This document shows, in pieces, positions 46,620-57,035 of a stretch of DNA of 64,000 nt. Position numbers and translations under genes: made by a program. The notes beneath the pieces were generated by a model. That model ran no database searches, was not told the DNA's origin, and saw only the letters and a program-made list of their open reading frames with translations. The first letter of the stretch is position 1; the number at the start of each line of letters is the position of its first letter. The stretch covers positions 16,054,686 through 16,118,685 of the forward strand of contig NC_049909.1 of the NCBI RefSeq assembly GCF_001411555.2, in the 5' to 3' direction. Source of the stretch: Juglans regia. Taxonomy: Eukaryota; Streptophyta; Magnoliopsida; Fagales; Juglandaceae.

Positions 46620-48032
46620 TCCACCTTTTTCTCTCTCTCTCTCTCTCTTTCTTTTCCGACTTCTGTCCCACGTACAGACCCATGCCATGGACCCCCGACG
46701 ATTTGCTGTTTAGTTCTCTCTCTGAGCAAACAAAGTTAGCTCCGAAGCTTTCCTTTGGGTCTTTGATTATTAAAGGCTGGGCGAAGACCAGTCTCCTCTT
46801 GCTTCAGTTACACCTGCCTGGCCCCTTCATGCATTCCCATCATCAGAGGTCGGCGATCAACGTTGGAAGATCACAGTTTCTTGCCAAGTCCAATGACCCA
46901 CTTTAAATTCTTTCGATTTTCTTCATCTGAACGACCCTTTGGTAAGGAATCGAATTTGTAATTTTTGGATTCGAGAGATCAGATCCCTTGCATTTTTTTT
47001 TTCTCTATATGTATCGTTCTGGGTGTACATATGTGTGTGCATGCATTTATGGGTGTCCCCTAATGATCAGTTATATTGCTAGTGGACATAGTCATATGGG
47101 AAATTTTGGGAAATGGCTGTAAAGATTTGTTTTGATTTAATTGTATGTAAGGTTCTGGTGCTCAAATGATTTTTTATGGGGTGGGTAAATCGTGGAGAAA
47201 ATTTATCATTTCTAATCTCTTTTGTTTTCAGCTTCTTTTTCCAGAATTGTTTTCCTCTTTCTATAGGAAAAAGTTTTTCCATGAAACTCTTTTGTCTGAA
47301 CAAAACGAAATATATTTAGCATAATTACGGTGAGTGGTGTCTTAGTTAGAAAAATAAAAATAGAATGAAATCTGGCTCAAATTGATGACCAGTTACTCGA
47401 GTGTTTTCATATATATAGATAATTACAAAGTTATTCAAATTACATTATCTAGATAGATACAAGAATTCAAATGTTTAAAAAACTCTATTAACAGAACTAG
47501 ATAACTAGATAACTATAGAATACTAACAGAAATCTGTTGTGATTTACTAGATAACTACAACAACAACTAGGTAACAGATTTATCTTGATGAGCTGCTGAT
47601 ATATCGGAACTGATATGTCTAACAGTCTTTACTTCTTCTTTTTTCCCTTTGCTCGGCATCTTTTTTTTTTTTCCTAGTGCTTGGTATTTTATTTGGGTGT
47701 TGGCACTGTTGGGTGCAGAAGTTCTACACTTTCCCAACTTGGCTAAGCAGATAGTATAGAATTCGCAAAAACTCTCTACTCATAAAGCAGAAAAATCATG
47801 AAAAAGTATTTCTTAATCTTGGAGAAACTTCATCTTGAATCCTTAGTTTGCTTACAGCGATAGTATTTTCATCTTTTTCCTTATCTCAAAAACACTTTTC
47901 CCGGGAAGTATATTTTGTTAGAACATGTATATTTGCATCAATTTTGGGATGTATTTTCTGATTTATAATATAAGTTTCCAGATGTTGTAGGCATGTGAAG
48001 GAGGAATTATTGGCTGAAGTGGTTTGATCACT
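46620..48032 (+). other. Probable split 5' leader of the ETR1-type gene
   Basis: A CT-rich, leader-like exon (about 46580-46940) ends at CCTTTG|GTAAGG, and an acceptor TTTCCAG at about 47981 or TTGTAG near 47990 precedes the start codon by about 45 bases. ETR1 genes are known to have a leader intron. The intron holds a solo LTR (47344-47624). The ORF at 46682-46906 (74 aa) within the leader could act as an upstream ORF, but this is untested. Confidence 0.5.
47339..47629 (-). mobile_element. Solo LTR with 5-bp target duplication in the ETR1 leader intron
   Basis: On the minus strand the 281-bp unit (47624..47344) starts TGTTAGACATATCAG and ends TTTTTCTAACT, close to the TGTTAG...CTAACA ends expected of Copia LTRs. 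GTCTT flanks both sides (47339..47343 and 47625..47629). TATCTAGTTATCTAGTTCTG and TATATATATGAAAAC resemble LTR interior sequence. No coding region adjoins. Confidence 0.8.
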
Positions 48033-51000
48033 ATGGAGTTGTGCAACTGCATTGAGCCAACATGGCCGGCTGATGAACTGTTGATGAAGTACCAATATAT
48101 TTCGGATTTCTTCATTGCACTTGCTTATTTCTCTATCCCTCTAGAGCTGATCTACTTTGTCAAGAAATCTGCCGTCTTTCCATATAGATGGGTCCTTGTT
48201 CAGTTTGGTGCTTTTATAGTTCTCTGTGGGGCAACACACCTTATTAACTTATGGACTTTCACAATGCATTCGAGAACTGTGGCCGTAGTGATGACCACTG
48301 CAAAGGTTTTAACTGCTGTTGTGTCGTGCTCAACTGCCCTCATGCTTGTACATATAATTCCTGATTTATTGAGTGTTAAAAACAGAGAACGGTTCTTGAA
48401 AAGAAAAGCTGCAGATCTTGATAGAGAAATGGGCTGGATTCGTAAGGAGGAAGAAACGGGTCGTCATGTCAGGATGTTGACTCATGAGATCAGAAGCACT
48501 CTTGATAGACACACTATACTGAAGACCACACTTGTTGAACTGGGTACAACTTTGGCATTGGAGGAGTGTGCCTTGTGGATGCCGACACGTACTGGGTTGG
48601 AGCTTCAACTCTCCTACACTCTCCATCAGCAGAACCCTGTTGGATATACTGTGCCCATTCATCTTCCTGTGATCAATCAAGTTTTTAGTAGTACCCGTGC
48701 AGTAAAAATATCACCCAGTTCCCCAGTAGCAAGATTACGGCCTCTTCCAGGAAAATACATGCCTGGTGAGGTTGTTGCCATCCGTGTCCCGCTCCTACAT
48801 CTTTCTAACTTCCAAATCAATGATTGGCCAGAGCTCTCGACAAAACGTTATGCTTTGATGGTCTTGATGCTGCCCTCAGATAGTGCAAGGCAATGGCATG
48901 TCCATGAGTTAGGGCTGGTTGAAGTGGTTGCTGATCAGGTCTGAAGTTGCCCTTGCTTATCATCTTGACATGCACTTATTTCAGTTTACTTCTTTTCATT
49001 GAAAAAAGAAAATTATTGCTAAATTATAATATCAATAGGCGTAACCAAGTACACTGGGTGTATACAAGAGAAAACACCTAGCTCATAATAAAGAGCCCCT
49101 AATGAACATCACCCAAGAGGGAGAAATTAGAAACCTATCCAATATACACCAAGCCAAGCCCTTTTGGGACAAAACACGCCTCCCCAAAGCAATTATTGCT
49201 AAATTATCTTTCTATTTGTAGCCACTTTTTGTCTGGGGGTTTTTCAATTACTTAAATTCTTAATCGGTTTGAAAGACATTGTTTACATTGGGATATTCTC
49301 TCTAGGCAGTAAAAAAGTCAACGATCCCCATTTTTTCTGTTGTTATCTCTCTCCTTTCAGAAATAACCATTAGGAACACTCAAATCACATGGTCCATTAA
49401 TTTTCTAACTTGTATAGTTGAGTGATTTGATGCCAGATTCGATGCTAATCAGATGCTATCCATGAAAATTAGTGGGCTTTTCGGTAACAGACTGCACCAA
49501 GCATGCCTAGTAATTTAGGCAGCATACATTTCTCAACATACGGTGCCTTATTCTTACTAATTGCTGTCCAAAAGCCTGGATCTCCTACTCAGTGACTACC
49601 ATGGTTATGATTATCTTTCTATTTATGGATTTCTATACCTACCATTGACCCAAATATGTGAGTGCATGTTCATATTGTTGTGTGTTTACTAAAATAATAT
49701 AGGATTATAAAATTGTCTGAGGATTGTTGGCATCCCAAAAAGAAATGCAGGAAAGCAGAGGTGAGAGGGGAGCAATAAAAATATGTTAAAAGACTCATGT
49801 ACAAATAATGTGTCCTTTGCCATTGCTGGGTTCTGCTGATTTGTGTTCATATATGTATAATGTGATGGCCCACAAAATACTGTTAGAGAGTGGTCATTTA
49901 TGTATTCTTACTGTTGCCCAGGTGGCAGTTGCTTTGTCACATGCTGCAATCCTAGAAGAGTCAATGAGAGCAAGGGATCTTCTTATGGAGCAGAATGTTG
50001 CACTAGATATTGCCAGAAGAGAAGCAGAAACGGCAATTCGCGCTCGAAATGATTTCTTGGCAGTTATGAACCATGAGATGAGAACTCCCATGCATGCGAT
50101 GATTGCACTTTCTTCCTTGCTGCAGGAGACTAAGCTGACACCTGAACAGCGGCTGATGGTCGAAACAATATTAAGGAGTAGTAATCTTTTGGATACTCTC
50201 ATAAATGATGTATTGGACCTTTCAAGGCTTGAAGATGGCAGCCTTCAACTTGATGTTGGAACTTTTAACCTTCATTCTGTATTTAAGGAGGTAGGGCGAT
50301 CTATTCCTGCCAAATATTATTTATTTTAGATTGCTTTGCATTAGGTGTACATTGACTTCTTTAGATGCTTGTTGTAGTAAGATCCAATTTTCTTGTCCCA
50401 GGTCCTTAACTTGATAAAGCCTGTTGCATCTGTAAAGAAGTTGCCGGTTACATTAAATTTAGCGCAAGAGTTGCCAGTGTATGTGGTAGGTGATGAAAAA
50501 CGCCTTATGCAAACTATGCTGAATGTTGTTGGTAATGCTGTGAAGTTCTCTAAAGTGGGCAGCATCTCAATCGCTGCCTTTGTTGAAAAATCAGAATCGT
50601 TAAGAGATTCACGAGCACCAGACTTTTTTCCTGTGCCAAGCGATAGTCACTTTTATTTGCGTGTACAGGTTTGGGTCTGCAAAACTCAATCAAAATTCTT
50701 CGATCTCAATTTATTTAGTTATTTTGTTTAAAGAGTTGGGTTTTTACATCTACCTTTCCTCTTTGATTCTAGGTGAAAGATTCAGGATCTGGAATTAGCC
50801 CCCAGGATATTCCCAAGATCTTTACCAAATTCTCACAAACTCAATCATTAGTGACTAGGAATTCTGGTGGCAGCGGACTTGGCCTTGCGATTTCTAAGAG
50901 GTAGTTTATTCTTTTGTTCTTATAAGTTTAACTTTTTTTATTTTTGTTTGGCTATACAATCAGCTTGAATAGGTATCTCGACCTGTTTTTGGCATTCCAA

Positions 51001-52856
51001 ATTTCTTGGAATTGTCACTGAGTTCTTTAAAAAATATTATTTTCTTTTATAAATGCAGCTGTAATCTTTTCCTTTTCTATTGTGTGATCAGGTTTGTAAA
51101 TCTTATGGGGGGACATTTTTGGCTTGAAAGTGAAGGTATTGGCAAGGGATGTACTGCTACATTCGTTGTGAAACTTGGGATTCCAGGGCTATCTAATGAA
51201 TCAAAGTCTCCCTTTACACCTAAAGTGCCAGCAAATCATGGTCAGACAGACTTTCCAGGGCTCAAGGTTCTTGTTATGGCTGATAGCGGGTCAGTAACAT
51301 TGCCATCTTTTGTACTTCAGTCTTGAATGCCTCACTGTGTTATTAGGCATTTATACAGTATTTACTCTATTGTTGGGTATAACAGGCTGCTAAGACAACT
51401 TAAGATTCATGGTTACTATTCGTTGAACATTTTAATGAAAATGGCTTAGGAAGAGAGAGGCTGGAAACGCAATCTGGTTATGAGAATTGAGTGAAATCTG
51501 TTTCCATCAAGTTCTGGGTATAATTTTTTCAAAATTTACAACTGTATCCCTGGATGCGTCTGTTGCATTGATTAATGAAATTTCATTACTCATAAAAAAA
51601 TTGTCAAAAGTTGCAAAATTGCTTGGAGATACTGAAATGATTTCTCGGTGTCTTCAAACATTTCCCACGGAACTTCCATTTGTTTAATAAACGTAGGTGT
51701 GATCAGGTGTTATGGTAGCTGGACTCTAATAACGCCGATGACTTGGGATATGCCATATGTGACCTCTAATTTAAGCTTGACTTAAATGTCTCAGTCTAAT
51801 GTATATGTTAGACGGCATGGATATTCTCAATATTTCAAACTGAAGAGCTTATTTTTATATTTCTGTCCTACGAAGGCTTAATATAGGAGTAATTGTTATT
51901 GATGCCTGAAATCAGCATGGTGAGTTTAGGTTTTAGCTGCAAGGGTAGTGTAAAATATAAAAAGAAACAACATTTTCATGGTTCAGAGCAGAAAAGCTTG
52001 AACTCAAGATTAGACAACATTATCATATAAAAGTGAGAAAAATATATAGGAGTTGCACTTCCTTCCTAATCAAAGGTTCAAAGTTCAAACCACATAAATT
52101 TCATTATATACTTATTCTTGTTTTAAATGAACATTCTGCAAGGTTTAGATGGGAGTTTTGTTGCCGGTGGAGGATAACTTGGTCCATTTTTTAGATTCAA
52201 ACTTGAATTTGGTTTGTCCTCCCAAATATATGCCCCTTCTTTAGAAAGAGAGTGAGGTTGGATTTTGTCATGGTCAGATACGATAAGTGAAGTGTTTGTC
52301 AACCTTTGCCAATAACACGGTCTTCCTCCTCCTTTGATTAGATCTGGTCAAATAATTCCAAAGGAAAATATTACGAGTAATTAAAATGAGATTGTGAACA
52401 ATCGTGGTTTGGTTCGATTTCAATGGAACTAGTGTTTGCAATTGCAGTTTTGTTTGCTTATCATGTAATAGAATGCTTAACATGCTTGTAATATTCAGGG
52501 TTAGCAGGATGGTGACAAAGGGACTACTTGTACACTTGGGATGTGAAGTGACAACTGTAAGCTCGAGCGAGGAGTGCTTGCGTGTTGTTTCTCATGAACA
52601 CCAGGTGGTTTTCTTGGATGTTTGCATGCCGGGTATCGATGGCTACGAGCTTGCTGGTAATATACGTGAAAAATTTACCGGACGGCTCGAAAAGCCACTG
52701 ATAGTAGCACTTACTGGAGACACAGACAAGGTTACTAAGGAGAACTGCACGAGATTTGGTATAAATGGAGTATTAATGAAACCTGTTTCAGTTGATAAAA
52801 TGAGGAGCATTTTGTCAGAGCTTTGGACCAACGGGTTCTATACAAGGCCATCTTAA
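48033..52856 (+). CDS. ETR1: Ethylene receptor, ETR1 type
   Basis: ER-membrane receptor that binds ethylene through copper and signals through CTR1. Exons 48033..48938, 49922..50290, 50402..50668, 50773..50900, 51092..51289 and 52499..52856 join in phase to 741 aa (Arabidopsis 738). Cys4 and Cys6 (dimer disulfides), Asp25, Cys65 and His69 (ethylene/copper site) are present in three N-terminal helices. A GAF region follows (about 158-307), then the histidine kinase with His353 (MNHEMRTP), N box ([11 protein letters not shown]), G1 (DSGSGI) and G2 ([11 protein letters not shown]). The C-terminal receiver domain (about 612-735) has phospho-acceptor Asp663 (FLDVCMPG) and Lys717 (LMKPVS), which makes this ETR1 and not ERS1. 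Odd: the receiver's acidic pocket reads VLVMADSG where the family has VLVMDENG, so the first Asp is Ala620. The start is fixed by MELCNCIEP. Confidence 0.95.
49011..49207 (-). mobile_element. 5'-truncated LINE fragment with 17-bp target duplication, in ETR1 intron
   Basis: The 163-bp insert 49028..49190 is flanked by perfect 17-bp copies of AATTATTGCTAAATTAT (49011..49027 and 49191..49207). On the minus strand it reads CTCTTGTATACACCCAGTGT, ACTTGGTTACGCCTATTGAT, like the 3' end of plant L1-type LINEs. The long duplication fits target-primed reverse transcription. Confidence 0.85.
51290..52498 (+). other. Large last intron of the ETR1-type gene
   Basis: 1.2 kb between the exon ending in the receiver's acidic pocket and the exon with the phospho-acceptor Asp. 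No clear insertion boundaries were seen; the 51487-51687 ORF inside has no domain. Confidence 0.5.
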
Positions 52857-53399
52857 GCAAAGCAGCTGTAATATTCAACACCAGAAGGAATTTTTTGTGA
52901 TTCAGTCTCCGGTATATGCCAGTGGTATAGGAGCTAAGCCATGCATTAAGAATGATTAGAGAGTGCAAATAACATGACATCCAAGGAGCAGGTTTTTGTG
53001 CAATTCGCTATCAAAAACCGGCGAGAGAAAAACAAGGGATTGCTGCTATAGGTTTTTTTTTTTCTTTTCTGGTAGCATGTAAAACTAATCGCCTTTCTAT
53101 TGGTAATTATATATATATGTATATAGTTTTCTTCAGGATGATGATGATCACTAAGATGAACTGGGAAAGAGAGGGATTGACTGATGACGTTTGTTAACAA
53201 TAAGAGACCCTCATAGCCTCTTGAAATGCACAATCCTGTCACGTTTTTCCCTTCATTTCAACTGTTGCAAACATCTAAATACTATTACTATCCATATAAT
53301 ACTCAATACTTGCATTTAGCAATAAGGTGTTTCTGATTGGGTGGCTAGCGTCTTGGGAACTTCTAAAGTCAGTGAATATTGTCATACTTTTTTTATTTT
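52857..53399. other. 3' flank of the ETR1-type gene
   Basis: Probably 3' untranslated region followed by intergenic DNA, with a TATATATATGTATATAG stretch near 53109. No additional gene was seen. Confidence 0.4.
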
Positions 53400-53595
53400 T
53401 TCAGAGTACAAAATGTATAAAAGTTATATTTTAATAATATTTTAATTTTATAATATTTTTTATTTAATTTTTTTTTCTACTTTTTCAAAATCTCATCAAA
53501 CAACTCAAACTATTTCATTACCATTCACAAGCTATCTTATTACTATTTATAAAATTATCATCTCACATGTGACTCCCCAAACTTGTCCTAAAGGT
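53400..53595. mobile_element. Degenerate GTTTGGAT-family copy
   Basis: TTTTAATAATATTTTAATTT core, AAATCTCATCAAACAACTCA and a CTCCCCAAACTTGTCCTAAA end, which corresponds to the inverse of TTAGG..GTTTGG. Confidence 0.5.
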
Positions 53596-53967
53596 TTTCC
53601 TTTTCATGCATACGCAGGATGAAATTTACAAACCCAATCTTCATTTATAACTCGTGAAAACATTTGGAAAAAAGTAGAGCATGGAATTCCGGCCATTCAA
53701 TTCAGCAAGAGAAAGGAAGTGATTATATTTTCAGGCTAGAAAGGCAATGACTGAAATAGAAGCGAACAAAATCCTAAATATTCGATGCATTTTCCTTTCA
53801 TGGAATCCGACCACCCCATTTTTATTTGAGGTGTTGTCTTGGTGCCTAAGTTATTGGCTTGACTTTAATGCAAAGCATCCACGCGTTGTTGGTTGCGCAA
53901 AAAAATGCATGCACTCGATGCGTGGACTACGCGTTTCTGAACAAGACATAGAGACGCTACCGCTCCC

Positions 53968-53974
53968 TATAAAT
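53968..53974 (+). promoter_or_regulatory. Candidate TATA box of the XYPPX-repeat gene
   Basis: TATAAAT precedes a pyrimidine-rich leader (CTATTCCATTCTCTCTC) and a donor-like CAATCG|GTAAGC at about 54045. This suggests a leader exon spliced over about 1.2 kb to the coding exon at 55298; the acceptor is probably the CTTCAG at about 55275-55280. Confidence 0.55.
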
Positions 53975-54629
53975 CGAAATTTCTATCCTCTTCCCCTATT
54001 CCATTCTCTCTCTCTCTCTCTCGCTAATCGAATCAGAAAGCAATCGGTAAGCGTTTTGTCTCTCCATTTTTGTTCGTTAAAATGTGATTTTGCTTTTGAT
54101 AATCGGCAATGTGTTTCTGACTTGCACGTAGATTTCTGTGTTTGTTGTTTGCTGCATATGGGTGGTGAACGAATCTAAGGGTTCTCTTTCTTGGGTGATT
54201 TTTCTTCCTAGGATACCCATAAACCACAATCATCACATGCATTGAAAGAGAGTCCGGATTTTGGGTTTGCAAAGTATCATTTGCATTAGATCATGTTTGA
54301 TTCACATTATAAGCCACTTCATTTGGGGACCTGAAGAACCACCATTTTCCCTGTTCAAAGATTATCTCTTTGTCACTGTGTTTTCAAATCGAGAATCCGG
54401 ATTTGTTTATCGAGATAGGAGAAGAGCATCTTTCTTTCTCATTTTCTCTTTCCATTTGGACAGAATGTCCCATTTTCATACAAAATTTTGCCTGCTTGAA
54501 TAATTTTGTTCTAGAAAAAAAAAATATTGTTGTTATGCTCATCTAATTAGCATATAATTTTTGTAGGCTTATACCCGCCATTATATAGCTCTATAAGAAA
54601 CATGGAAAGCTTGATGTTACTATAGGCAA

Positions 54630-54793
54630 AATCTTACTGGGTGTAAATAATCTTTAGGGGTTATCAGACTGAGAGATTTTTTTCTTAAATTATTTAAGGT
54701 GCAACTTGTGGAAAACTCCTTGGCGGCCTATGCCCTAGAATTAATCAGGATGCTATTCTGGACACTCGGATGTCAATAAAAAAAACAAAAAAC
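54630..54793 (+). mobile_element. 5'-truncated SINE, same family as 41.97 kb, with target duplication
   Basis: From ATCTTACTGGGTGTAAATAA to TCGGATGTCAATAAAAAAAA it follows the 3' two-thirds of the 41.97-kb SINE (GGGTGCAAACAATCTCTAGG ... GGTGCCAATAAAAAA). ATAGGCAA flanks both sides (54622..54629 and 54794..54801). The tRNA-like boxes are missing. It lies in the probable leader intron of the XYPPX-repeat gene. Confidence 0.8.
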
Positions 54794-54892
54794 ATAGGCA
54801 AGTGGAATTGATGAGCAGATGAACAACTTTTCCCTAACCCGATTTGACTTGAGAACATATAATCTCTATCTTCTTTGATAAAGAAGTTTTAG

Positions 54893-55170
54893 GCTTTGTT
54901 TGGATTAAAAAACTATCTCAACTCATCTCATATAATCATTATAACTTTATTACAACTTTCAAGTCCGGTTTGGATATAAAAATCCTCCAAACTCATCTCA
55001 ATCCATCTCATCTAATCATTACAATTTTTTTAAATTCTTATACAAAATATAATAAATAATTCAACTTATTCAAATTTCAAAATAAAAATAATATTATAAT
55101 AATATTTATTCAACTTTTATCTAATCTCATCTCAGCGCACTGCTCATCTCAACTCACTGTTCATCGTATT
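54893..55170. mobile_element. Two nested GTTTGGAT-family pieces
   Basis: One start GGCTTTGTTTGGATTAAAAA at 54893 is interrupted after about 70 bases by a second start, GTCCGGTTTGGATATAAAAA at 54964, which runs to CTCATCTCAACTCACTGTTC. This looks like an insertion next to or into an older copy. Confidence 0.5.
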
Positions 55171-55297
55171 ATGCATTGCTATTTGATATTCAGGTTTGTC
55201 GTGTGCGTATTTGTTTCAATTTTTTTCCTTTTAGACTTTGAATGATTGGTGTATTTTTCTCGTTGATGTTGCATCTTCAGTTACTTTGCTGACAAAC

Positions 55298-55875
55298 ATG
55301 GGTGGTGGAAAGGATAAGCATGGTGAATCTGACAAAGGGTTATTCTCACACCATGGCCATCATGGTGGCCATGGATATCCTCCAGGACAGTACCCTCCTC
55401 CTGGGGCATATCCTCCAGGAGCATACCCTCCACAACAAGGTTATCCGCCGCATGGTTACCCACCTCAAGGCTACCCACCAGCAGGATATCCTCCTGGTGC
55501 TTACCCACCATCTGGGTATCCTGGTCCATCTGCTCCACATCATTCAGGTAAATACCCAAATTTAATCCTTAATATTTGATAATGTAAGGAGCACATTCAA
55601 GTGGTTGGATCCGTTTGCTGTTTTGTTTAGGACATGGAGGCATTGGGCCACTCATAGCTGGGGGTGCAGCTGCTGCAGCTGCATATGGTGCTCACCATCT
55701 CAGCCATGGCTCTCACTATCCTCATGGCCCCCACTATCCTCATGGTCCCCACATGCATCATGGGAAGTTTAAGCACCATGGAAAGTTCAAGCACGGCAAG
55801 TTTGGAAAGCATGGGAAACACGGCAAGTTTGGCAAGCATGGGATGTTCGGGGGAAAGTTCAAGAAATGGAAATGA
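55298..55875 (+). CDS. Glycine/proline-rich XYPPX-repeat protein (GPRP type)
   Basis: Exons 55298..55547 and 55631..55875 (CAG|GTAAAT...TTTAG|GAC, phase 1) give 164 aa. Residues 1-25 are Gly/His/Lys-rich (MGGGKDKHGESDKGLFSHHG). Residues about 26-80 are a run of GYPP/AYPP repeats (roughly a dozen). A short hydrophobic Gly/Ala segment (GPLIAGGAAAAAAYGAHHL, about 88-106) follows, then a tail of HYPHGP and HGKF/GKHGK units ending FKKWK. This order matches plant glycine-rich protein A3/GPRP proteins, whose biochemical role is not settled; family members are linked to stress and membrane association. The basic His-rich tail suggests metal, nucleic-acid or membrane binding, but that is speculation. 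The start is the first in-frame ATG giving the family's N-terminus. Confidence 0.92.
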
Positions 55876-56290
55876 TCTTTTTCTATATTTCCTTACATTA
55901 TCATGTGGACCCTGTAAGATAAATGCTGATCCTGCGAGAATAATTACATTACTACCTTCACAAACTATAAAATGCAAAAAAAATCTTATAATTTTGAGGG
56001 CCGGCCAGTTTTTTAATATTTCTACAACAGAGGAGATAGCCAAAGGGTAAAGCAATAACTATAATAAAAGATAAATGCATTAGTATAGATAACTGTACGT
56101 TAGATTATAAAATTATTTTTATTAAAAAATAGATTTAACTTATTATATAAAATAAAATATATTTATTTTGTAAGATTTCTTAACTGTAGTATTCTCTAAT
56201 GATTTTATAAATTTATCTCACTTTCTGATTTTTGCCATAATTAATTTCTTTCACTATTTTTTTTTTTAACACATGTTATTGGCATAACCA
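55876..56290. other. 3' flank of the XYPPX-repeat gene
   Basis: Probable 3' untranslated region, then AT-rich sequence. An AATGCAAAAAAAATC tract near 55970 and AATAAAAGATAAATG near 56061 could relate to polyadenylation; no further gene seen. Confidence 0.35.
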
Positions 56291-56299
56291 TTAGTAGGT

Positions 56300-56450
56300 G
56301 AGAATTAGGGATGCTACTCGCACTCCCGGGGCCGGGGCACGGCTTTCCCACACCCCGTCCCTTAGAATCCGGCCCTACATCTATTGGTTGGGGCCTCCTG
56401 TCCGGATGTAGGTTCTCGTCCACTACTCACCCATGATGTAGACTAGGGTT
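56300..56450. repeat. GC-rich repeat, copy 1
   Basis: CCCCGTCCCTTAGAATCCGG, CCCTACATCTATTGGTTGGG and CCTGTCCGGATGTAG stand out from AT-rich surroundings and partly match 60.91-61.10 kb (CACCCTTAGATCCGCCACTG, CATCTTGGGGCGG). No protein is coded. Confidence 0.45.
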
Positions 56451-56881
56451 GAGAAAAATATGAAAAAATTGATGAATCGATTAAGCTCGATATTGGTTCC
56501 AATTTTGTAAAATCGATTCAAAGTCGATCTGGTTTTGATTTTACTTTTTTATAATATCGAATTGGACCAATTTATATATATATATATAATTTTTTTATAT
56601 TATATTATATATATTATATGCTAATTTGCTAATTAACATAAACATTAAATTTAAAAATCTTATTATCCATATCTAATAGTCTTAATAATATAAAATTAAT
56701 TTTATCAATCTTAATATAAGTTATAACATTTGATATAATATATAAATTTTAATCTTAAACATAAATATTAATATTAAGTTATTAATATAAACTTACTTTA
56801 TATATATATATCAAAGATAAATATATTTTATGGCATAATGAATTGTATAATATATTATTTCGTGAAATACCATAGAAATAA
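56451..56881. other. AT-rich intergenic DNA
   Basis: Begins with ATCGAT/GTCGAT-type words (56475-56535), then nearly pure A/T. No gene. Confidence 0.35.
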
Positions 56882-57035
56882 AGGAATTATACAAAAATAA
56901 ACTCATAAACTAATATAATTTCATGTAATCTGTTAGAATCTACTTTACAATAAAAGTAATTTTATAATCTAACATATCACACCACATCAGTTTGTGGATT
57001 TATTTTTGTATAATTACTTTGTAGCCAAAGTATTT
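56882..57035. mobile_element. Foldback MITE (same family as 20.46 kb)
   Basis: The left arm AAAATAAACTCATAAACTAA and the right arm CATCAGTTTGTGGATTTATT face each other around AATCTACTTTACAATAAAAG and ATCTAACATATCACACC. Confidence 0.65.

Noticed and set aside
48024..48032. ETR1 start three codons upstream of 48033
   Set aside because: The upstream codon is TTG; the true family N-terminus MELCNC begins at the ATG at 48033.
55281..55565. Long ORFs on both strands over the XYPPX gene
   Set aside because: The repeats keep all frames open; only the 55298 frame gives the XYPPX protein and splices to a fitting second exon.
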